From Clostridiaceae bacterium (GTDB taxonomy: Bacteria > Bacillota > Clostridia > Lachnospirales > Lachnospiraceae): 12,614 nt of DNA. The notes beneath the pieces are model-generated. The model made no database searches. It saw nothing but the letters and a program-made list of their open reading frames with translations, and was not told where the DNA came from. The DNA is taken from contig CABIXM010000028.1 of assembly GCA_902362725.1 (NCBI GenBank), positions 1 to 12,614 of the forward strand, read 5' to 3'. This document shows positions 7,017 to 12,191 of the stretch, piece after piece. The position numbers and the translations under genes are program-made. Each line of letters begins with the position of its first letter. The stretch's first letter is position 1.

Positions 7017-7038
7017 CAAGACTCGCTCACGAGTCTTG
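7017..7038. promoter_or_regulatory. 9-base leader hairpin before the acetyltransferase gene
   Basis: CAAGACTCG (7017-7025), a 4-base loop, and CGAGTCTTG (7030-7038) make a perfect stem in the inferred mRNA leader, 22 bases before ATG 6995. No T-run follows, so it is not a terminator. It may stabilise the mRNA, act in a larger fold, or be a protein site. Confidence 0.55.
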
Positions 7039-7043
7039 CACAC

Positions 7044-7088
7044 CAGATTCGGGGAAGCCTATGCTGATATATTTCCTTGTCGAATCTG
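7044..7088. promoter_or_regulatory. Long-range stem in the acetyltransferase leader
   Basis: CAGATTCG (7044-7051) pairs with CGAATCTG (7081-7088). Inside the 29-base loop, GGAA and TTCC can add four pairs. It stands just upstream of the 7017-7038 hairpin, so the leader may fold into two consecutive stems. I do not recognise it as a known riboswitch. Confidence 0.4.
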
Positions 7089-7144
7089 TGCACATCCTCG
7101 CGGAGCAAATTAACTTAAGTTGGAGTCCAGCTCTGACTGAGTTA

Positions 7145-7173
7145 ATTATAATTTTCATCAAGGTAAATATCAA
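7145..7173 (-). promoter_or_regulatory. Promoter of the acetyltransferase-flavodoxin-AKR operon
   Basis: On the minus strand TTGATA (7173-7168), a 17-base spacer and a consensus TATAAT (7150-7145) form a near-perfect sigma-A promoter. The predicted start is near 7138, giving a leader of about 143 bases to ATG 6995. It lies back-to-back with the LysR promoter, so one regulator bound between them could control both. Confidence 0.75.
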
Positions 7174-7200
7174 ATTGCTATAATTTATATCTGGTTATTC

Positions 7201-7237
7201 TTGAAAGGAATATCCGTTTGATGTACAATCAGGATAT
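7201..7237 (+). promoter_or_regulatory. LysR gene promoter with flanking inverted repeat
   Basis: TTGAAA (7201-7206), 17 bases, then TACAAT (7224-7229). ATATCC (7210-7215) and GGATAT (7232-7237) form an inverted repeat straddling the -10 box, a plausible autoregulatory site. A second inverted pair, ATAA/TTAT at 7180-7198 with an 11-base gap, lies between the two divergent promoters. Confidence 0.65.
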
Positions 7238-7258
7238 CAAAGAAGGGAGACTTTCAAA

Positions 7259-8134
7259 TTGGAATTACGAGTATTACGCTATTTTGCCACATCAGCCAGA
7301 GAAGGAAGCATGACAAAAGCGGCTGAAAAACTTCATGTTACACAGCCTACACTGTCAAAACAAATAAAAGAGTTGGAAGAGGAACTTGGTCAGAAACTGT
7401 TCATCCGGGGAAATTACAATATCCATCTGACTCCGGAAGGCGAAATTCTCTATAAACGAGCTTTAGATATTCTTGAGATGGCAGACCAGACAACTGCTGA
7501 ATTTGCTTCTATGAACCAGTTTAACGGCGGAGACCTGTATCTTGGCTGTGCAGAATCCGACGGCATCTCTCTGCTTGCCAAAACTGCCGGACAATTACTG
7601 AAAAAACATGCCAATCTTCATTTTCATTTATACAGTGGAAATGCTGAAACCGTATGCGAACGCTTGGATAAAGGTCTGCTTGACTTTGCGTTTGTCGTTC
7701 AAAATATTGATGTGTCCAAGTACTCGTATCTGGAGCTTCCTGTGAAAGATACTTGGGGCTTGCTTATGCGAAAAGACAACCCCCTTGTATCGAAACAATC
7801 CATAGCACTGGAAGATCTGCTGGGACTTCCGCTTATTGTCTCCAGACAAGGTGCAACCAACGAAATGCCGCAGTGGCTTCAAAAAAATTATTCTCGTCTA
7901 AATATTGTTGCCACCTATGATCTGATTTTTAATGCATCTATTCTCGTCCGTGAAGGTATCGGACTTGCGCTTGGATTTGACAAGCTAGTAAGCACCAGCG
8001 CAGACAGCATCCTTTGTTTCCGCCCAATCACACCTACTATTGTCTCTCCCATGCGTCTGATATGGAGAAAAGACCAGCCGTTCTCCCGTGTGGCGACGCT
8101 GTTTTTAGAAGAACTGAAACCGTTGTGTTTCTAA
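7259..8134 (+). CDS. LysR-family transcriptional regulator
   Basis: 291-residue LysR-type regulator. Residues 1-60 are the DNA-binding winged helix: LRVLRYFATSAREGSMTKAAEKLHVTQPTLSKQIKELEEELGQKLF. A linker helix follows, then a periplasmic-binding-protein-like effector domain from about 90 (GDLYLGCAES) to 290. Length is normal. The start is TTG 7259, with GGGAG 9 bases upstream; no ATG lies closer to the conserved start. It is divergent from the acetyltransferase-flavodoxin-aldo/keto reductase operon, the usual placement for a LysR activator of the facing genes. The inducer is unknown; redox cycling compounds or aldehydes are guesses from the operon content. No terminator is clear downstream, and 8135-8255 shows nothing I can name. 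Confidence 0.93.
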   Translation: MELRVLRYFATSAREGSMTKAAEKLHVTQPTLSKQIKELEEELGQKLFIRGNYNIHLTPEGEILYKRALDILEMADQTTAEFASMNQFNGGDLYLGCAESDGISLLAKTAGQLLKKHANLHFHLYSGNAETVCERLDKGLLDFAFVVQNIDVSKYSYLELPVKDTWGLLMRKDNPLVSKQSIALEDLLGLPLIVSRQGATNEMPQWLQKNYSRLNIVATYDLIFNASILVREGIGLALGFDKLVSTSADSILCFRPITPTIVSPMRLIWRKDQPFSRVATLFLEELKPLCF

Positions 8135-8255
8135 ATCTTCGTTACTCGCAAGAAGGTCCCGCCATTGCACAATAAGATTTTATGACCTGATTTTCTTCCG
8201 TAGTATACCTCATCCAACACTGTCTTTCAATTTATTTGCACGGTACTCACACTTC

Positions 8256-8573
8256 ATGTTTTGTCAGACACCCGAAAAGCCAAAACAAACTTATTTTATA
8301 TTCCATATTGCTGACCTGTTCCACCGCATGAAGTACATGGAACGCCGTGGAAGTGGCCTACGCAAAATCGTCAGTGAAACCGAAAAGCTGCCTGGATACA
8401 CAGAGGCATATAAGCCCGAATTTTCCTCAACAACGACAGATTTCAGAGTCATCTTGAAAAATGTAAACTACAACATGTGCGGTGCTTCCGCACATGATAC
8501 AGCACATGATGCCGCACATGATACATCTGTGATCAGCAAAAACCAGAAATACACTACCGTTCATTCCAAATAA
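8256..8573 (+). pseudogene. C-terminal fragment of an AlbA-type/divergent-AAA ATP-binding regulator
   Basis: From about 8307 the frame reads IADLFHRMKYMERRGSGLRKI, then SETEKLPGYTEAYKPEF and TTDFRVILKNVNY. These are hallmarks of the C-terminal ATPase-like part of proteins with an N-terminal AlbA_2 (Schlafen-type) domain, often annotated as putative transcriptional regulators. The first 17 residues before it do not fit the family, the ATG at 8256 has no ribosome site, and the large N-terminal domain is absent, so this is a remnant. It ends in an HDT/HDA repeat and a short unrelated tail, where intact relatives continue into a winged helix. It is not expected to be functional. Confidence 0.72.
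8490..8525 (+). repeat. Three 12-base tandem repeats in the AlbA-type fragment
   Basis: GCACATGATACA, GCACATGATGCC and GCACATGATACA follow each other without gap and encode the HDT/HDA linker. The unit just before, CATGTGCGG (8474-8482), is an exact inverted copy of CCGCACATG (8488-8496), so the repeat can also form a hairpin. Linker repeats at this place are common in the family. Confidence 0.85.
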
Positions 8574-8576
8574 CCA

Positions 8577-8622
8577 AGAAGCAGGGCACTGGGTCTCATC
8601 TCCCATTGTCCTGCTTCTTTTC
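8577..8622 (+). terminator. Rho-independent terminator after the AlbA-type fragment
   Basis: AGAAGCAGGGCA (8577-8588) pairs with TGTCCTGCTTCT (8607-8618), with one G-T pair. An inner GGG/CCC pairing lies in the loop, and TTTT runs to 8621. It is a good plus-strand terminator immediately after the stop at 8573 and is a retained piece of the original gene's 3' end. Confidence 0.8.
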
Positions 8623-8644
8623 ATTCCAGATTTATTCACATCAT

Positions 8645-8943
8645 TTACCCATACATCCAATCCTGGATCGCAAATTTCAAATCCTGCACCTTACCCAACA
8701 GCCAGAGCGCCGCAAGCGGCAATCCCATCGGGCTAATCAAAAAGCTATAACCAGCAAAATCACACCATTCTGCGGGAAATGGGTAATAAGCACAGCCACG
8801 CCAAGCAGAGCAATTACCGTGCTGAGCAGACCAAGCACCAGACTGGATATATAGATTAGCCCCGTGCAGAGCCAGACAAAAATCGTCAACACCAAAATGG
8901 CCGGTGCAGTTACAATCATCAGCAGGCATTTCAAAATCTTCAT
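8645..8943 (-). pseudogene. CD1845-family small membrane protein, frameshifted
   Basis: A 99-residue protein if repaired, of a family encoded in Clostridium-type conjugative elements (CD1845 family, function unknown). The start is ATG 8943 with GGAGG 7 bases upstream. The first part has two long hydrophobic segments, KCLLMIVTAPAILVLTIFVW and IYISSLVLGLLSTVIALLGV, then FPQNGVILLVIAF followed by a stop. The rest, LISPMGLPLAALWLLGKVQDL onward, is in the next frame to the stop at 8645. One extra T in the five-T run (8739-8743 on the plus strand as A) restores the frame; the 299-base span is one short of 300. It follows another gene's end with an ATGA overlap. Whether the shift is real or an error cannot be told here. 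Confidence 0.8.
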
Positions 8944-8993
8944 TCCAATTCCTCCCTCCAACGCTCCAGATACCGTTTGCACAAGGCATCCGC
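8940..8993 (-). pseudogene. Last 17 codons of an element gene upstream of CD1845
   Basis: The minus-strand frame ADALCKRYLERWREELE ends at TGA (8942-8940), which overlaps the CD1845 ATG in an ATGA, the usual packing in conjugation modules. Upstream of 8993 the sequence becomes the IS256 tail, so the rest of the gene has been lost. It is not identified; a conjugation or mobilisation protein is likely by position. Confidence 0.5.
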
Positions 8994-8997
8994 TTGT

Positions 8998-9141
8998 GTA
9001 TTTCCGAGTGATACAGCACTACTGAAAGCCCTGTATCTGGCAACCTTTGAAGCAACCAAAAAGTGGACTTCCACAATCCGAAACTGGGGAGCGGTCTATG
9101 GAGAACTAAGTATTATGTACGAAGGACGCCTTCCAGAATAG
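8998..9141 (+). mobile_element. IS256-family transposase C-terminal remnant
   Basis: The plus strand reads VFPSDTALLKALYLATFEAT, then KKWTSTIRNWGAVYGELSIM and YEGRLPE before TAG at 9139-9141. This matches the C-terminal end of IS256/mutator-type transposases (the block after the final alpha-helical part of the DDE domain). Only 47 codons survive and no catalytic residues are included. The left break at about 8994-8998 coincides with the truncation of a minus-strand element gene, so the IS, or recombination at it, made the junction. A 7-base stem, CAGGCGG/CCGCCTG (9161-9179), follows the stop. I could not define a terminal inverted repeat with confidence. Confidence 0.8.
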
Positions 9142-9301
9142 GCAATATTCCATCGCAAAACAGGCGGCAGAACCGCCTGCTCTTGACATGCGTTTTGTGC
9201 TGTCTATTCGATTGTCAATGTACGAATGAAGGAGGAAAACTTGTCCTTCTTATTAACACTGACAAAAAAGGCAAAAAACAGGCGCATCAAATGAAATTTT
9301 A

Positions 9302-9715
9302 TCAAAAATATTTTACAAGCTGCTTTAATCCACGGCGGATACTGTCTCGGACACGGCTTGGGTCTACACCTTCTACTTCGGCAATTTCGTTTACCGCCAT
9401 TCCCAGATAGTATCGGGCATAAATTCGCTTTGCCTGTTTCTCCGGCAGCTTCATCACAGCGGCATAGACCTGCTCCTGGAACTGTTTTTCCTCCAGAACC
9501 ATCTCCGGTGTCTGCGGCTTCAACAGTACCGCATTTTCAATGCCATTCTCGCAATCCAGAGAATACTGTGCTTTATAACGATACATCTTTCGCTCATACG
9601 CAGTCTCCGCACGTTCAGCTGCTCGAATAGTCTCCATTACTTCCTCTGTCACATCTACAAAAAAATCTGTTGTATAAACATCAGGATAAAGTTCCCGAAG
9701 GTTAATTTTCTTCAT
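9302..9715 (-). CDS. Sigma-70 region 4-like regulator of an integrative conjugative element
   Basis: 137-residue protein with an N-terminal MKKINLRELYPDVYTTDFFVDV signature and a YSLDCENGIENA middle (51-62). A C-terminal region-4 helix-turn-helix follows: LPEKQAKRIYARYYLGMAVNEIAEVEGVDPSRVRDSIRRGL (about 90-130). Proteins of this form are annotated as sigma-70 family factors in Tn916/CTn-like elements of Clostridia. It is too short to hold a full region 2, so it may act as a DNA-binding accessory rather than a true sigma factor. Start ATG 9715 has GGAGGT 5-6 bases upstream; a longer open frame to 9868 reads through two hairpins and is not coding. That ribosome site is inside a strong hairpin (9722-9767). 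It probably controls element genes (inference). Confidence 0.85.
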   Translation of the reverse strand: MKKINLRELYPDVYTTDFFVDVTEEVMETIRAAERAETAYERKMYRYKAQYSLDCENGIENAVLLKPQTPEMVLEEKQFQEQVYAAVMKLPEKQAKRIYARYYLGMAVNEIAEVEGVDPSRVRDSIRRGLKQLVKYF

Positions 9716-9721
9716 TATGTA

Positions 9722-9767
9722 CCTCCATTTCGATTCACGGGTGATTGACGGGTGAATCGAATGGAGG
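9722..9767 (-). promoter_or_regulatory. Hairpin burying the ribosome site of the sigma-like gene
   Basis: CCTCCATTTCGATTCAC (9722-9738) is complementary to GTGAATCGAATGGAGG (9752-9767) apart from one bulged base. In the minus-strand mRNA the GGAGG used by ATG 9715 is paired with a perfect CCTCC about 40 bases upstream. The loop also carries a direct repeat, ACGGGTGA at 9737-9744 and 9748-9755. The structure should shut down translation initiation unless melted. Confidence 0.75.
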
Positions 9768-9768
9768 C

Positions 9769-9803
9769 GGAGACCGGCACCGGCAGACAACCGGGTCATC
9801 TCC
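9769..9803 (-). promoter_or_regulatory. Second leader stem upstream of the sigma-like gene
   Basis: GGAGA (9769-9773) can pair with TCTCC (9799-9803) and CCGG (9774-9777) with CCGG (9791-9794), leaving a 4-base bulge. It lies directly between the terminator and the ribosome-site hairpin and could compete with either. Pairing is imperfect, so confidence is modest. Confidence 0.35.
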
Positions 9804-9817
9804 GAAAAAATGGCAAC

Positions 9818-9852
9818 AAAAAACGCCAGATTTCCGTGAGGGAAAACTGGCG
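9818..9852 (-). terminator. Rho-independent terminator in the leader of the sigma-like gene
   Basis: On the minus strand CGCCAGTTTTCC, a 5-base loop, and GGAAATCTGGCG pair at 11 of 12 positions, followed by TTTTTT. It stands about 100 bases upstream of ATG 9715 and just downstream of a TATAAT box at 9875-9870. It either ends the ABC transcript or acts as an attenuator for the sigma-like gene. Confidence 0.8.
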
Positions 9853-9869
9853 CGCCAAGAACAGCCATT

Positions 9870-9914
9870 ATTATACTGAATTACATGGAACGATAATGCC
9901 GATGCAATATTATA
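9870..9914 (-). promoter_or_regulatory. Two candidate -10 boxes for the sigma-like gene
   Basis: Minus-strand TATAAT occurs at 9875-9870 and again at 9914-9909. Neither has a convincing -35 at normal spacing. A start from the first would begin only about 10 bases before the terminator stem, so most transcripts would stop early unless antitermination occurs. Confidence 0.4.
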
Positions 9915-9988
9915 CTTGCCCAGAGGAGGAGCAATGCTTTTTTTAACTGATGTAGATCATGTGAGCTTTGAAAAAGCAAACGGGACAC
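9881..9988 (-). CDS. Possible 35-residue leader peptide
   Basis: A minus-strand frame starts at GTG 9988, with GGAGG 10 bases upstream (10003-9999), and ends at TAA 9881, just before the terminator. It is Leu-rich in the middle (KKALLLLWASIIL) with a basic tail, and includes three consecutive CTC codons. Its ribosome site is in the loop of a 9-base hairpin. It could be an attenuator leader peptide for the sigma-like gene. It competes with an overlapping plus-strand frame (ATG 9934 behind GAGGAGG), and neither is recognised. Confidence 0.25.
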   Translation of the reverse strand: MSRLLFQSSHDLHQLKKALLLLWASIILHRHYRSM

Positions 9989-10143
9989 GGCAAAATAACC
10001 TCCAATCGGCTACCGTGTCCCTGCAAGTCGTCATAGGATTGTGTAAACGCAAAGAAACGGCGGCTCTGAAAATCAAAGCCGCCGTTTCATATGGGCGTGT
10101 CAAATTGTCTGCTCTACGACGGCTTTTTTTCTTTTGCCGTCGT
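9982..10143. other. Array of three perfect hairpins in a gene-poor stretch
   Basis: The 440 bases between the sigma-like gene and the lipoprotein gene hold no confident gene. There are three clean stems: GGGACACGG/CCGTGTCCC (9982-9990, 10013-10021), GAAACGGCGGCT/AGCCGCCGTTTC (10054-10065, 10077-10088) and ACGACGGC/GCCGTCGT (10116-10123, 10136-10143). The last has a 12-base pyrimidine loop. The stem nearest the lipoprotein gene may help end its transcript, but none has a classic T-tail on the minus strand. Confidence 0.6.
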
Positions 10144-10154
10144 CCGGCAGAGTA

Positions 10155-10616
10155 TTATTCAATATTTAATTCAATGTTTCCAGTGAAATTCTCACATTCA
10201 ATGCCAATATAATTTCCACCATCAGGAAGTGTAATTGTGTCACTATAAGTTCCGGTTGCTTCAATCAACGTGACTGCTTCATCAGATCCAGAAATCCAAA
10301 ATACTTTTGCAGTACCTTCCGGAATCTCCAAGGTGCAATCAATGGACAGCTCCTTACCGGCTTCTCTCTTTATGGAAGTTCCTCCGAACAAATACTCTGT
10401 ACCTGAAAAGTTCGCATAATCAGCCGTATAAGTCCCTGTATAATCATCAATTCCTTTTTCTTTTTCCCCTTGCAGTGACGATTTCCCTGTCAGTTCTATG
10501 GAGCCCGCAGATTGAACAATGTTATTGTAATGATTGAGAATTTCATCTTTTGAACAGCCAGCAAGCATAAAACTTCCCACAAGGACGAATGTTAATGCTA
10601 AAACTATTTTCTTCAT
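10155..10616 (-). CDS. Lipoprotein of the lantibiotic-type ABC operon
   Basis: 153-residue secreted lipoprotein. The signal peptide is KK followed by a hydrophobic core, with lipobox LAGC at 18-21, so Cys21 would be lipidated and the protein held on the outer face of the membrane. The mature part is rich in Ser, Thr, Gly and Glu, and looks like an all-beta domain (ELTGKSSLQGE, DYTGTYTADYANFSGTEYLF, ITLPDGGNYIGIECENF). I do not recognise the family. Its ATG lies 7 bases after the permease stop, with GGTGA in the permease end as ribosome site, so it is translated with the transporter. By position it may bind a bacteriocin, as LanI-type lipoproteins do, but sequence does not prove that. Confidence 0.75.
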   Translation of the reverse strand: MKKIVLALTFVLVGSFMLAGCSKDEILNHYNNIVQSAGSIELTGKSSLQGEKEKGIDDYTGTYTADYANFSGTEYLFGGTSIKREAGKELSIDCTLEIPEGTAKVFWISGSDEAVTLIEATGTYSDTITLPDGGNYIGIECENFTGNIELNIE

Positions 10617-10623
10617 AAAATCA

Positions 10624-11403
10624 TCACCAGCCTTTCTTTGGAGCTACCTTTTTGGCCTTTTTCTTTGTTTGGGTTGCTTCTCGTTCTTTCATGCACAAAA
10701 TCAAGATGGCAGAAATAACGACAGCAAGCGCAAGACTGCAAGAACAGGTTCCGATATTCCAGTTGACTGCGGTATCATAGCTACGGTAGCCTACCATTCC
10801 AAGACTTGCGGTAATCGGATAAAGGTTTGCTAATGTCATATTTCCTGCGGCAAACATCCCTCCATATCCATAGACAAAAGCAATGATTACACCGACTAAA
10901 AAGCTGCCTGCCCTCCGACAAGTAAGAGCGATAATCGGCAGAACCGCAAGATATAAAAAGAAATTAACCGCAGTAATCTGCAAGGCTGCTTTTAGAGCTA
11001 AGGAAATCTCAAAGCCGGGAAATCCCACAATCATTTCTGCTATGATTGTAAACAGACTGCATATCAGCCCGAAAATAATAGACAATACGCCGCACACAAT
11101 CAATTTTCCGGTCAACAGTTTCTTAAAAGAGATCGGCACAGTCAGAATATTTTTCAATGTGTCATCCGTCTGCTCACGAGAAATCATATATCCAGCAATT
11201 AGGCTGATACACATCGGAAAAATCATGGACATATTGTTTTTGATGACCTGTTCTGTAAGATAGGCAAAATCCCAAACGGAACCATCATTCGCCATAGAGG
11301 TAAACAAGGTCAGCAGGACGGATAGGAGCATGAGTGCAACGCTCGTCCAAAGGATATGATACCTTTTCAATTTATAAAATTCTGTTTTTACAATGCGAAC
11401 CAT
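10624..11403 (-). CDS. ABC-2 type permease, lantibiotic protection family (LanG/MutG-like)
   Basis: 259-residue membrane protein with six predicted spans: about 20-40, 55-75, 100-125, 140-160, 170-190 and 215-235. The first cytoplasmic loop contains SREQTDDTLKNILTVPISFKKLLTGK, the conserved coupling element of this permease family. The N-terminus MVRIVKTEFYKLKRYHILW is typical, and the C-terminus is Lys-rich. ATG 11403 follows a GAGGGGGG ribosome site that overlaps the end of the preceding permease, 2 bases apart. With the ATPase and the other permease it should form a LanFEG-type exporter that removes antimicrobial peptides from the membrane. Bacitracin-type resistance is an alternative. Confidence 0.88.
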   Translation of the reverse strand: MVRIVKTEFYKLKRYHILWTSVALMLLSVLLTLFTSMANDGSVWDFAYLTEQVIKNNMSMIFPMCISLIAGYMISREQTDDTLKNILTVPISFKKLLTGKLIVCGVLSIIFGLICSLFTIIAEMIVGFPGFEISLALKAALQITAVNFFLYLAVLPIIALTCRRAGSFLVGVIIAFVYGYGGMFAAGNMTLANLYPITASLGMVGYRSYDTAVNWNIGTCSCSLALAVVISAILILCMKEREATQTKKKAKKVAPKKGW

Positions 11404-11405
11404 GT

Positions 11406-12191
11406 TTATTCCCCCCTCTGCTTATATAATTTGTCAATCAGTAAGAACGAAACCAATGCCATGATTCCAAGAATGAATACAACTTGAAATGTTGAAGGAA
11501 TTAGCCCTGTCATTTGCTCCAAGTCCATTTTTATTCCATGAGCCGCCATATCTCCTGCACTCCAAAATGTAGTCAGTGGCGTGGGCAGAAGCCATAACAT
11601 GGTTTTAGGCAGCGTGTCAAACAATGCCGTAGCACTCATGTTCAGAACGCTGTAAAAGACGCACAGCAAAATAGAAAAAACATAGGTCTTACTGAAAAAG
11701 ACAACAAGAACAATCAACGGGAGTGTTCCTGCCGTAATGAAAATTCCTGTTTCAACCGCTAAAAACAATTTATAGCCTATTCCATAAACTTCTAATGTTC
11801 CAAATCCGCAAAGAATTGTTGCAATGGTAGAAGCCACGCAAAAAACAATTCCAAAGATAAAAAGGACAATAATCTTTGCAAGTACCATTTGCGTGCTGGT
11901 TACGGGAATTGTACGCAGATTTTTGAATGTATCGTTGTCGCGTTCCATAAAAAACAGAATAGCGGCAATCACTCCGATAATGCAGGGCAGTAAAAACTGG
12001 ATACCATATCCCAACACCATGTTAAATAGTCCATCGAAAGCATCTGCCCGATCCGTATATCGCTCCATCATAGAGGGCGTTGTCATCAGATAAGCCAGCG
12101 GGATTGGAAACAGGAAAGCAGCCAGAATAATCAGCGGAATAAATTTCTTCCGTTTCAATTTCAAAAATTCGCATTTGATTAGTTTAAGCAA
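11406..12191 (-). CDS. ABC-2 type permease, lantibiotic protection family (LanE/MutE-like)
   Basis: 261-residue membrane protein with an N-terminal MLKLIKCEFLKLKRKKFIP cytoplasmic helix. About six spans follow: 19-37, 57-83, 107-130, 140-163, 168-190 and 232-252. The coupling loop ERDNDTFKNLRTIPVTSTQMVLAK (about 83-106) matches the equivalent loop of the next permease. The start is TTG 12191, which overlaps the ATPase stop by 8 bases, so the two are translationally coupled. Paired divergent permeases behind one ATPase are the signature of lantibiotic self-protection or resistance transporters (Spa/Nis/Mut FEG). Confidence 0.88.
   Translation of the reverse strand: MLKLIKCEFLKLKRKKFIPLIILAAFLFPIPLAYLMTTPSMMERYTDRADAFDGLFNMVLGYGIQFLLPCIIGVIAAILFFMERDNDTFKNLRTIPVTSTQMVLAKIIVLFIFGIVFCVASTIATILCGFGTLEVYGIGYKLFLAVETGIFITAGTLPLIVLVVFFSKTYVFSILLCVFYSVLNMSATALFDTLPKTMLWLLPTPLTTFWSAGDMAAHGIKMDLEQMTGLIPSTFQVVFILGIMALVSFLLIDKLYKQRGE

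Noticed and set aside
8490..8525. CRISPR-like array
   Set aside because: The 12-base repeats have no spacers and encode a protein linker in frame.
9183..9218. TTGACA...TGTCAA inverted pair as an IS256 terminal repeat
   Set aside because: Six-base arms are too short, and I could not match them to a left end in this window.
9241..9294. 17-residue plus-strand frame with GGAGG before TTG
   Set aside because: It is Lys-rich with no known match, very short, and the bases read as the 3' flank of the sigma-like gene; chance is likely.
9916..10212. 98-residue plus-strand frame with GAGGAGG before an internal ATG at 9934
   Set aside because: It crosses three hairpins and runs into the antisense of the lipoprotein gene. 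The purine-rich motif is also explained as CTC codons or chance, so no coding call was made.
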